DNA of 64,000 bases from Furcasterigmium furcatum (Eukaryota > Ascomycota > Sordariomycetes > Glomerellales > Plectosphaerellaceae): positions 351,088 through 415,087 of the forward strand of contig BCIA01000005.1 of the NCBI GenBank assembly GCA_001599815.1, in the 5' to 3' direction. The position numbers were made by a program, and so were the translations under genes. The notes beneath the pieces are model-generated. The model made no database searches and had not been told where the DNA came from. It saw nothing but the letters and a program-made list of their open reading frames with translations. Shown in pieces: positions 42,865 through 53,859 of the stretch (the first letter of the stretch is position 1; the number at the start of each line of letters is the position of its first letter).

Positions 42865-45443
42865 GTTGGCGCAGGCTGCCGCCGAAGGGTCTGATGTTCA
42901 TACTTTCTTCACAAACCCTGTCGTCGAATCAGGTTATGCCTCAGGCTGAGCCGCAAAAAAGGGCAGGTCACAGGTTCGACTTTCTAGCTTTGATTTGAGC
43001 AACTGCTCATGGTCAGTGATGATAACGGAATCCAGAGGCTAGGTAGTAACAGATGGAATTCAACCTCTGGCCCTTGTCTCCCGCTCCTTGTAAAGTTCTC
43101 TTGAAATCCCTGCATTTGATTGCCACCCTCGACATATTTTCCTCCTCAACCTCACTGTAGGTCCCATTTGAGTTAAGCACACAAGTACAAAGGTACTAGA
43201 TCAATGACTGCCAGTTTAGTTCACTTCGGGCGCCCACGCCGGACTCGGGCACTGATGTAGGACGGTTGCACCCGTAGGTCCCAAGGCTAATCAAGAATAG
43301 TGGCATTAGATATTAGGCCCACCATAGTAGTGACTCTGCTATAATTAAGTCTAGCATACCAGCAAGTACGCTGTATTCAAGGCAGACGCCAGTCAACACG
43401 CTGTCTCAGGTGGCCACCCATCTGTGATCGTTCTTCACTTGATCCTCGTGCATGCGCTCTGGGAGCACTCGCCCCCGAACGACATCCGAATGAGGTTTGG
43501 CTCCGGGATCATCGGGTGTAACTCTGTGGCCTAGCGCACGGCATATGTGCGATCCATGCTTGCTAGCCGACACTAGCGATGACGAGGATGGATATGGAGG
43601 GAGGGGCAAGGCGACAGAGGCCACAGGATCATTAGGGGCAGGGCGAATTACAGGGTGGACGTGGGGTGGCACCCCGGTGGCGACGGAGAGAACCCCTCAA
43701 GACCGATCAGGCAGGTCGAACAAGCCTGTCAACTGCTGATCCGACAAACCATCCGCGCGAGACACAGATGGGGGACAGGGGATTTCGGGACGGGGAAGTG
43801 ATGAACCCGCTGGAGGAGACATTCGGGTCGATCATGCAGGAAGGACGAGCCAAGGGGTGATGCCTAGTCCTGTAGGTACAACGACGATAGTTTCGCAGGG
43901 CGCGAAGAGAAGAAAAGAATTCTAAACGACGGCCACATCGTCGGTCTTATACCGCACTCCACTTACATGATTGGTGCCCGGCCCCTGTCCAGGCCAGGAT
44001 GCAGTCGTCCGTGGACGGCGGTATGCCCCGGGCCTGTGGCGGGACACGGCTGTGGGCTGGCGGGCTTGCGAGGATCTAACGTCGGCTATCGATGCCACGA
44101 TGGCACGCTGCGCCAGAAATCCTGCTATGGGTGATGCTGGAACACACAGATGAGGTCTCATCAACGGAAGGGGTATGGCAATGTCACTTGACGACTAGCT
44201 TGTGTACTATTGATACATGCTATCTATTGGATAGAGAGATCTGAGTCTCGACCAGCCGGACACCTCCCGTGGACGTGGGGGAAAAGGGAGCGCGAGGTTT
44301 GGCTGAGATGAACGTTCTCAAACGGCGCCCAGGCGCTGAGTCACAAGGGCAGGACCTGATGTGACGGCGCAAGATGCTGTGCAGGTCGTGTGAAATTGAC
44401 AGCAGAGAAAGAGATACAGCTTGGAAGGGTGCTCGGCGGTGATTGTGGCAGAGTGTGTGAACGACGACAGAGCTGCAGAGTCGAACTTGGTCACAGTCGA
44501 CCCCCAAATGCCTCGCTGGAGTCTGGTGGGAGCAATCAAGATGAAGCGATACGTAGTCAAATGCAGGCAGGCTGTCATGCATGGCAGAGACCAGATATGA
44601 ATAGGACTACCGAGACCAGACCATCACGGACCTCAAATCATGGAAGTGGACAGTTGAAACAAGGTTGACCCTCTGCTCCATCACCTGCTGCTACCCGCCA
44701 CCTGCTATTGGTGGCACGCACATAATCATCCGTTGTGTACTCTTTGAAATTTCCTTTGCAGCTCGCTTCCGAGCCCATCGCATCCACTTTCTCTAGATCA
44801 TGTTCACTCCCGAGATGTACGATGCAGGGCAGCCTCGGCCCTTCTTCCCCTCTTCATGCAATACAACCTCTCCTGCACACGTAGGCAAGCTCTTCGTTTA
44901 AGTACAGAGCAGCTGTCAGGTGGGTTCTGCGGGGAAATCAACCAGGGGGGTCTTGGGACGCATCACCTGCCTGACACCTGCATATCCTCCTACCAGTCTC
45001 GTTGTCTCGTACGTAGGTCACCCGGAACTCCGCGAAGGATGCCTCCATAATCCAACGCTGCCCTCAAGGCTTTGCCTTCATGCACGGGATGAACCACACG
45101 TGGCCCTCATTGCCGACCTGCTGCCGTAATTTTACCCCTCCCCTCCTACCCCGCGATCTATCGTGCCGAGAGGCCTGGCGGGCTGCTGGAGCCTTCCTCC
45201 TTGCACATGAAAGCGCCACTCAGCTGAATAGTACTGTTCAAAGAAAAGAGCTGGTTTTGTCATTCTCGGCTTTGTATACTATGTACTCTGGTGTTCGCTA
45301 TATACTCTGAACGTTCGCCTGCTCCCCCAGTATCTGAATCTACCACGCGGCTGTGCCCCTTCAAGGGTTTATCACCAAGTGTTGAACTGTTTGATGATGT
45401 ACACAGTCTCCAGATCCCTGCTCTCCTTTTCCTGAAATCATTC
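42865..45443. other. 2.6 kb without a recognised gene
   Basis: Several frames of 60-120 codons occur, but none has domain motifs, and no intron chain builds a convincing protein. Base composition is ordinary, so this is not a RIP region. Confidence 0.45.
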
Positions 45444-46651
45444 CTAAGCGGTGATGGTTTCGCCGGTGATAGGGTTGTCTCCCGGAAGCCGATTGAGAGG
45501 ACCGTCCACACCGACGTCCTCCTCCGGAGCCGGGACTTCCAATGGCTGTCTGCTCGACTGGCCCGGGCCATTCAGTCCGACGTTCAGACTGCAGTTCACA
45601 TCGTGAACACCATTGGGTCCCGTGCAGGTATCCATTGCCCGGTCGAGAGCACGCTGGTCTGTCCAGCCATTGAGGAAATCACCGTGTAGTCCGTAGCCGG
45701 TTGGATCTCCCATCGCGTAGACCCAGCGGTTGAAGTTCTCGATGGCAGCAGTATCGTAGAAGAACTCGAAGAACACCGAGAAAATAGCCACCGGGTGCGA
45801 TTCCGGACACACACCGGTGTTGTAGTCGCCGATCGCAGGAAAGGCCATCTATATCAATCGTCAATAACTGAGCCATCACCCACTGTAAGAAGGGAGCTAT
45901 TACTCACGTGACTCTTGTGATCATGGCTGTCCACGTTCTGTCCATCCCAGCAGGATGGGAAGAAGGTCTCGGCTCGCATACGCAAACACTGCTCAGCAGG
46001 TAGATGATGGGTTTCAAAAGATGGCCCGTGCTTGAGACAAACATGCTTGATTGCTCGATGCTCAAAGTTCGACTGATCGAAATCCCTACATCGAAGTAAG
46101 CAGATGCATATACCAGTCAAAATGCCAAATACGAAACAAGCGGATGTTACCTTCGGAATGGGTTGCCTACAACCATGCGCAGTCCTGCAGGTGGTGCAAT
46201 TGCGCCAGGAGCACCGTTGCAGTTTTGCCGGCCTGGAGCGTAGTCACAAGCACGGTCGAGGTAGTAGGCGGCCTTGAATGAACACTTCCGTTAGCGAACG
46301 AGAGTGAAGTATGGCGCAACCAGGCACACATACATTGCCCTGCATCTCCACAATCTCGAAGCGCCCGTCAGACCGCTGGTGGTAGAGCTGGGGCTGCCAG
46401 TAGTTGCTATTGTCCAGGATTTTGTCGCAAGTCGTGGCCCTCGCACCAACTGCAACCTCGTTCGGTTGAGTCAACTGGAACGCGGTCCCGCCGGTGACGA
46501 TGTGAACATGGGGAGAGATTTGGCCTGGGAAAACGATAGGGTCGCCGCGCTGGATCGTGAGAGGCGCACAGTTCGCGGTGAATTCCGCGTTTACCTGGCT
46601 GAGCAGGGCGGGAAGGAGGGCTCCGATCAGGGTAGACTTTTGAGAATGCAT
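45444..46651 (-). CDS. Secreted DUF1996 protein
   Basis: Four exons (46651-46334, 46272-46151, 46085-45908 and 45848-45444) join in frame to give 340 residues; introns are 59-65 nt. The ATG at 46651 begins a signal peptide (TLIGALLPALLSQVNA). The DUF1996 domain covers nearly all the rest, with SPHVHIVTGG, NSNYWQPQLYH, FPSCWDGQNVDSHDHKSH and GDPTGYGLHGDFLNGW. Unlike the paralogue at 32511-33920 it has no WSC domain and is interrupted by three introns, so it is an old paralogue and not a recent duplicate. Confidence 0.88.
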
Positions 46652-48995
46652 GATGGCTGTTTTCACTCTGATGTTGACAAAACGTGCGTCGCTGAACTGA
46701 GCTTTTGGTAACAGTGATAGGAGTTCTTGTTCTTGAGAAGAGATGAAGAAACAAGAACAGTTGATTTCAGACCGTGGACGTGGTTTATATATTACTTTGT
46801 GTCAAGCCAAGATTGCTGAACACACGGGTAAAACCTTCGACAGTCGTAGGAAGAAATTACGGCTCTCCCATTCATGTCACTCTTGCAAATGAGTCGATCT
46901 GGTAGGCTGCAGATACGACCTTCTGGAAAATACCTGACGTGTGACGTGTGCAATCTCAAATTCTGGGGTTTGGTTCTGCGGCGGCATTTCGGAGGGGTGG
47001 GTTTTGGTGTGGAGGGTCGGCACTGGGTTGAAGCTGCTGCGATTCGACGCTGCCATCGCCATAATTAGTTTCTCTAGTTCTATTCCTTGTTCAAAGGAGT
47101 CGTAGAAGATGGTGTACAGCATCCTCGATGGATGCCCCTTGCTTGGCCTCGGCTAAAACTGGACTGGCCTGGCTGTGGTGGCCGGGGTGGCTGTCAAACA
47201 TGTACCATGCAAGGCCGAAGTCGCCCTTGGGCTGGATCCCAACGACATCAAGATGGTGCCAAACGGTACCTAGGATGCTTCTAAGTGAACCTAGGGACTC
47301 GATTTTCAGTCATGAATCTTTGGATATCTCAATCGCCTTGCTCGCTCTGAATCGTTGTCCATGTTTGAGTTTTACAATACCAACATCCACGGACTGCCCA
47401 CCACGTCTTTTCCGACTGAATAAGTCGCTGTGTTATATTACAATATGATTCCTAATATAATACGTTCACATGAGGTACCGGCAAGCAGGTGTTCCTGAAC
47501 AGCATGACAATGCATAGCCAAAGAAGACATGAGCACTGATCGAAGATGCTCGTAAGGAACGGCCCGATTCCAAGGACATAGATACGTAGAAGACGAATGT
47601 TGTTGTTAAGGCCATCGATTGGACCGTATGTCCATGGCTACCGCGTCGGAGTCTTCGATGGGCTCCGAAAACTACTTCATGTTGTCAGATATCAGGCTGC
47701 GAATGGCAATGATCAAATGTCCACAAAACCCCACAGCAACGGAGCGGCCCGATCTGGCTCTGACTAATGAGCGTCGACATTTCTACCCCGGGTTTCAGGG
47801 TGCATGCATGCCCTGACTTGTGGGGTGCCGTAAACCACATGTCCACAAATGACACCTACCGTGACGTTACTTAGCCGAAGATCCTAGCCCAGTACCCACC
47901 CTATCACTACCGATGCACAATTCCGGGACTTCGCGGCGTACCGACAAGGCCTCTCAAGGGCGGGCCAGGGGGTTGTCGACCTGGAGGCAGGTCAAAGCTG
48001 CTAGCTAGTAGCCTTGAAGGGAAGCTCGGAGCACTATCAATACATCCGGCAGAGCCCCTCCAGAACGGCGGACCACCTGTGTACCCCTGCCGAAATACCA
48101 ACTGGCGCTACAAAACTTTCGCCTGTTGACGGTAGTGGGCGGGCGCTCTTGAACCAGTTCCTTGGTTATCTGCTGATGTATCTAATGTTGTTCTGTGCAA
48201 CTGAAGCCCGTCGCCTCGGAGGTCGCTTCACCAGGCACGGCGTAAAACACTTCAGGAAACTCACCATAAGGTATTAGTACGGAGCCCGGTAGCAGCCTTA
48301 CTGTCGCGGAATTATTTAAACCGATAGTTTAAGTGAGTAAGCACAGCGAGAAACATGGATGCAGTCAGTTAGTACGAGAATTATGATTTACGTTTAGGTC
48401 AGAACGGGACAAGGAGACTTGTGTCCTGGTTCTCGGCATCTTGGGGGCGCTAGATAGCATCTCCCACTCCCGGTCACCACATCATCTCCGAGACTCCGCG
48501 GGATTCAAGGTCGATTACCATTCCCATCGTCACAAATTCGTAATCCCTCTATTGGCGCAATGAAAAAGAGCCAAGCACCCTAAAAGCCGGACAGAGTCCT
48601 CACGGTCGGCCAAACCTTGCAGAAAAGATCGGCCCTTTCCTCTCGGCTCCCCCACCTCGACCCCTTATTCTCCCCGTGACCCGGCCGTGCCATCACCGTA
48701 CTACGGCACCAGCGTCCTTAGCCGTTGCCTCGGTCCATCGATTCGTGCATCCACGACATGGGCGTGGTACAACATTGGGGCCCGTGGGGCATGCACGAAC
48801 CTGGATGGAAGCACGGTAGCGAGTTCCATCGGGGTGTCACGGCTATTGACGACGACATGGCAAAGGAGCCTGCATTGCGTAGTATGTCTGATCTCGGAAA
48901 GGGCGTGGAGAGGCAGACTTTCAAATCCAGGATCATCCCCAGGACCAGCTTGCACGGTTACAGCCCAACCACGGAGTCAGAGCAACCGCTCCTAA
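46652..48995. other. 2.3 kb without a recognised gene
   Basis: It contains the promoter of the DUF1996 gene at its left end. The remaining short frames show no family motif. Confidence 0.4.
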
Positions 48996-50230
48996 CTAAG
49001 AGCCATGTTGATCTTCTCCCCCTTTACTCAATGTTCTCTGACCGATCCGTTCTCGGCGCAGAACTTCGAGATGAGCTGGCGGAAGCGACGGCGGGCGACG
49101 AATTGATGATGGGCGTCGGCCCCTGATTCGGCGATACTGCCCTGGGTATGGAGTTGCAGGAGATGCTAGCGCGCCGCTTCCTCGAAGAAGTCGGTCGCGA
49201 GATGCTGTGGTTCGGTCGGGAACTGGTCGTCGGGATAACCGGTGGCTGTGACCAGCACGTTCATGTCGAGTGTCAAAGGCCACCTGACAACAGCCCATAG
49301 TGCCGAGCCGCACTCGTTTCTAGCCCTAGAAATGGCTCCGATCTGCGGAAACGAGAGCCAGCACGTAGTTGGCGATCTGTTCGAAGACCTTGTGGGGAAT
49401 CGCCTGTACTCACGGGGGAAATATTGAACGTGGCGAACGAGTCCGTATTCTCCGGCTCCAGTCTCACAAAGGCCTGCGCCGCATCCTGCTCCCTTGTGCT
49501 GACCCCTATGCGCCCGCTGGGAACCCGATCATCTTGGTGAATACTTCCGTGGTGACCGTTGTCAGCGCGATGCCTTCATACTTTGTCAACGCGATAGTTG
49601 CCGAGGTCACATTGAAGGCCTCGACTTCTCCCTCGAAAGCTTCCCGCCATCTCCTCCACGTCTAGGCCCGCGGCCCGGAGGCCCTCAGCAGCGGCTAACC
49701 AGGCCCTGCTGAATACGTACGCCTCGGGTCTCGCGCGCGTCAGGTTAAGCTCCGGCGGCGTATTATTTCCGAACATAACGAGCACCTCGACGATGCTGCT
49801 ATTAACGGCATCGATAAACGGCCACATGCTGTTACCCCATCGGGTAAGAAAGTCAACGGCCATGTAAGGCAGCCGAAGAAAACGTACAACCTTACTCCAG
49901 TCGTTCGGGACCGAGAACGTTGACGGCACTCCAAAGCCAGTAATCCTCTCTAGACCAGAACAACCTCACTGCCTCCTCGCCTTCACTCAGCCTGATAAAT
50001 TCGGGGGCACATTGTGGGTACCGTCGCTCGATGCGCTTGTTAGGCGAGATGATAAGCTTCTGGAGGTAATTATCGCGCTTCCTGCCATGCTCGTCTTCAT
50101 CTCTGGTGGTCAAGGCAAACTGTAGAATATTCTTGTCCTCTGGGTTGAGATGGTCCTTAGCAATGGAGTCTTTGTCGACCTCATCGAAAAGCCGGCGCAG
50201 TACCACGATGAAACAGTCGATTGATGATCG
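48996..50230 (-). pseudogene. Decayed gene of unknown family
   Basis: Minus-strand frames with protein-like composition follow one another here. A first block (about 50230-49905, FIVVLRRLFDEVDKDS to REDYWLW) is followed by a block in another frame (about 49930-49650, FSVPNDWSKVVRFLRLPYMA). A third block (about 49300-49010, TGYPDDQFPTEPQHLATDFF, then FVARRRFRQLISKFCAENG) is broken by an in-frame TAG. The frame changes are too close together for introns at the first junction. I do not recognise the family; the simplest reading is a single gene of 350-400 codons with at least two lesions. Confidence 0.4.
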
Positions 50231-50351
50231 GCTTTGCCACCGTCAGTGGCGAATGGTCCTGTGTTCGACAGGGTTGTCACACCAAACTCGGTGGGTAGCG
50301 GATCGAGATGCTGTTATTTTCGCAGTGCGCCACTCTAGTTTAATAGCTCCT

Positions 50352-51852
50352 CTAAGGAATCCAATTTACATATGGACGGTCGACAATCATCTCCTTCACT
50401 GAGGGCAAGGACCGCACACCACCCCCGAATGCGGCACACATACCTATTACTTCCCGCCATCGCTTACCGGGCGCAATTTTGCCTGAGATGAGATTTGGCT
50501 CCATAGAGTCACTGTTGATAGGCACGAGCGCGGCGCGCCCAAGGACGGCCTCGACGGCCTGCTGTGCAAAGCTGACGGCCTCTTTGGCGTCAGCGGGGAC
50601 GCCCGTCTCATCCAGCTTGCAGATACGCACGCCAGGAAGCTCGGTCTTCATGTATTTCGTGATCTCCGGATTCCGAGCCCCGCCGCCGCACATGAATATC
50701 TCGGCGATGCGAGACGGGTCAATGCCGTAGCTTGGAAGGAACGTCTTGTACTGCTGGACGATGTTCTGCGCGGTGATCCTCGTGATGGTTGCTATGGTGT
50801 CGTACTTGGAGCAGCCGGCTGTAAGGCAGGCCTCAATGATCTCGTGGCTCTCGTTGTCGCCAAAGACCTCGCGGCCAGTGGTCTTAGGCGGATGGTGATT
50901 GATGTAAGCGTTGCTTTGGAGGAAATTGTCCACGATTTGCTGGTGGATGGTTCCTTGCGCCGCCCAAGCACCGTCCTTATCGTATTCCATCTCGCCATCG
51001 GTGAAGTACCGCATCGCAGCGTCAATAAACATATTTCCGGGCCCGCAGTCCCAGTCAACCATGGCCTCGACGCCGCCTTCGCTGTCAGGAGGGATGAGAC
51101 AGAGGTTCGCAATGCCACCGATGTTCTGGCAAAGCCGCATCTTAGTCGGGTGACGGAGCAACAGCCCGTCGATGAGCGCCACAAGAGGCGCTCCCTGTCT
51201 ACCGACCGATTGCTCAGCTTGTCTGAAGTCCGTCACTGTAGTGATACCCGTCATGGCACTGATAATGGTCCCTTCGCCGAGACAAAAGGCGGACCTAGTC
51301 TCTCCTTTTTGCGGCATGCTGAGAAGCCAGATGGTCTGACCATGGGAGCCGATCAGATCGATGTCCTCTTGGTCGACCTGATGTTTGGCGCAGAAGTTGT
51401 GCACCGCCTCACTGAACATCTCGCCGAGTTGGACGTTGAGTTGTGCCATGAGGCTGGGCGTCGTGCTTGTCTCCCGGAGCATCTTCAGAATGGGCTTCTT
51501 CATCCTTTGTGGCACCGGAATCTCGTCGTACTGGCGATGAGACGTCAGCTGGTTATACCTCAAAGGATATGGAGTCGACGGCCTAACTTGCCTTGAGGAT
51601 CTCCATGTGCAGAGGCGACATCGGCATTTCTTGTCTGTACCTTACCAAAGCACAGTCGATGCCATCCATAGCCGTGCCGCTGTTCATCCCTAGGACTGTT
51701 AGGTCCATAGGCCTTCCGGGAACTTGAGCTACAGCATTTTGTCTGGTGTCATGCTGATTTGAGCCGCTGGTATGGACGCTGTTCGCAACGGCATTGTTGA
51801 ACTGGGTGGATGACAATGATGGAGCCATATTGCTGAGAGGGGGGAGTGTCAT
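50352..51852 (-). CDS. AnmK/levoglucosan kinase-type anhydrosugar kinase
   Basis: Exons 51852-51592 and 51530-50352 join in frame to give 479 residues. The intron of 61 nt uses a GC donor (GCAAGT) and CAG acceptor. The protein shows the AnmK (UPF0075) motifs: LGMNSGTAMDGIDCALV with the phosphate-binding loop, GSHGQTIW, NIGGIANL and DCGPGNMFIDA, plus MCGGGARNP near the C-terminus. AnmK in bacteria hydrolyses and phosphorylates 1,6-anhydro-N-acetylmuramic acid. The eukaryotic relatives include the levoglucosan kinase of the yeast Lipomyces, which makes glucose 6-phosphate from 1,6-anhydroglucose. Either substrate is possible here, and sequence alone does not decide. About 50 N-terminal residues precede the conserved core. 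Confidence 0.88.
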
Positions 51853-52381
51853 TGGGGGTTCCAGGCTTGACTTACGCCTCGACAGCCCCAAGATGGGTTC
51901 ACAGGTATATATAGCACCCGACGTCGGCTTACGCTCTCCTGTTAATCCAACATGCTTCTCGTCGTTCCGAGGCCCCGCCACCGCTTAGGTTCTACGAAGG
52001 CTGCCGACAGCGGTCATAACTTACCTCATCTCAACGTTAGTCTCGGCTATGGCCGCGGTAATAAACTCACTCCGTCTAGATTCCCCGCTAAGCCGCGTCG
52101 TGACGAGCTACCGCTTTCAGTAATGGAGCCGGGCTGTCATTCTCGCCACCACTACTACTAACCACTACTAGTGTCGAAGGACTTACTAGTCGTCACTGAG
52201 TAAAGGATTTCAGGTGATGGCTCTATAAGACAACTTCTCGGACATTCTACAGCCGAGCGCTCCAGGAGCCTCAAGTAAGAATACCACTTCTCTCGTGTCT
52301 TGCCTTTTACTTTCCGCCTGGTTTAAATCACTGCTCCTGAAACTTACTCCCCCAATCCGATACGGCGCATTTCGACCAACA
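51853..52381. promoter_or_regulatory. Divergent promoter region between the anhydrosugar kinase and the DUF89 gene
   Basis: About 530 bp lie between the two start codons, which point away from each other. No gene is seen here. Confidence 0.45.
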
Positions 52382-53850
52382 ATGCATCACAACATCGCCT
52401 CTCAAAGCCCAAGAGAGATATGGACCTCCGAGAAGGGCTCCATGGCTTCAGAGACTGCTCGGTCTCGGTGGCCAAAGATTGTTCAGAGCATGATCGACGA
52501 CGTTCAGCAAACCTTCAAAGAACGACCATCGGCAGGTCTGAGATTTCGAGATGGTCTTCGAATACTCGATCTTCTGAAGCAGTTGAGGGCCGAGATCGAA
52601 CAGGATCAGCTTCTCATGTTCGTATTCATCCCCTCAAGTTTTCAGCCACGACCCAACTGAACTGCTGCAGCCCGTTGATCACTGACGGATCCGCTGAGAT
52701 AGAGGCATATAATCTCAAGCTGGAATCATTTGGAAGTATTTCATGGCACGACTGCCCCTGGTTGTTTGCTGAATGCTATCTGTATCGGTTCGTCCTCTGT
52801 GCCACCGCAACTCATTCATAATTGTTCAAACTAATGAGTCTTCAAAGTCGTGTCAACACCATTTTCACAAGATTCACTGAATGGGCGACGTACGATGTGT
52901 TCGCGCGGCAAAAGCTCGACGTTCTCCGTGCATCCGGGGCAGCAGTTCAAGAACTGGCAAACCGATACATGACGGTGCGGCTGTCCGACTGCCTTCAACT
53001 GGCCGACCCAGAGGCTGCCTATCTCCTTTTCGTCGAGATGACCGAGGTTGCTCTCTGGGGGAACGCCACGGACCTGTCGCTTCTTAGCTATCTCAGCATT
53101 GAGCAGATTCACTCCTTACAGGGCGCACAGGCTATCAAAAATGGCCAAGCCCGGATCGTCAGCAACGACACCCGAGCCGTATGGGAGTATTTGAATGACA
53201 ACCGGGGTAGCGACGTGGATATTGTTCTCGACAACGCTGGTTTTGAACTTTTCACGGACCTGGTGTACGGCTGCTACCTGCTCGATGCCGGCCTCGCATC
53301 CCAGATCAAGCTGCACGTCAAGTCCATCCCCTGGTTCGTATCGGATGTCACGACGCCTGACATTGGCATCCTGTTCACGGCGATCCAGAGCATGGGTGGA
53401 CCGACTCTTGCTTTGACCGACACGCTGAAGAAGCTTTTCGACGCCGGCCGCATCACCGTGCACGAGCACCGCTTCTGGACGACAGGATTCGACTTCCACG
53501 AGATGCCTTCGGTTGCACCTGATCTCTTTCAGGCCCTGAAAGCTTCAGGACTTGTGGTCTTCAAGGGTGATCTCAACTATCGCAAGCTAGTTCGCGACGC
53601 TGCTTGGCCTTATTCGACGCCCTTCAAGGAAGCGCTGCGCCCACTTGCCGGTCGCAGTAAGTCGGGCTGTGTGCCATGTACCGACGGCATTGCCCCGGGC
53701 ATGAAGGTCGTCGCCTTGAGAACCAACAAGGCGGACGTTTGTGTCGGAGTTGACGAACAGACGCTGCTGAGAGTGGAAAAGGAATTACCGGGGAGAGCCT
53801 GGGTGCGCAATGGGAAATACGCCGTCGTGAGTTTCGCCGACGGGCTGTGA
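52382..53850 (+). CDS. DUF89/ARMT1-type damage-control phosphatase
   Basis: Three exons (52382-52617, 52671-52787 and 52848-53850) join in frame to give 451 residues. The motifs follow the ARMT1/DUF89 order: ARSRWPKIVQSMIDDV near the N-terminus, PWLFAECYLYRR at the exon 2-3 junction, DNAGFELFTDL with the metal-binding Asp-Asn pair, GDLNYRKLVRD, and a C-terminal ALRTNKADVCVG. DUF89 proteins are metal-dependent phosphatases acting on sugar phosphates such as fructose 1-phosphate or on phosphorylated by-products. Divergent pairing with an anhydrosugar kinase suggests that it could remove phosphate from an unwanted sugar phosphate made in that pathway. Confidence 0.88.
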
Positions 53851-53859
53851 GATGAATTC

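Noticed and set aside
46874..47450. Short plus- and minus-strand frames near 47 kb
   Set aside because: All are under 110 codons, overlap each other and lack any motif.
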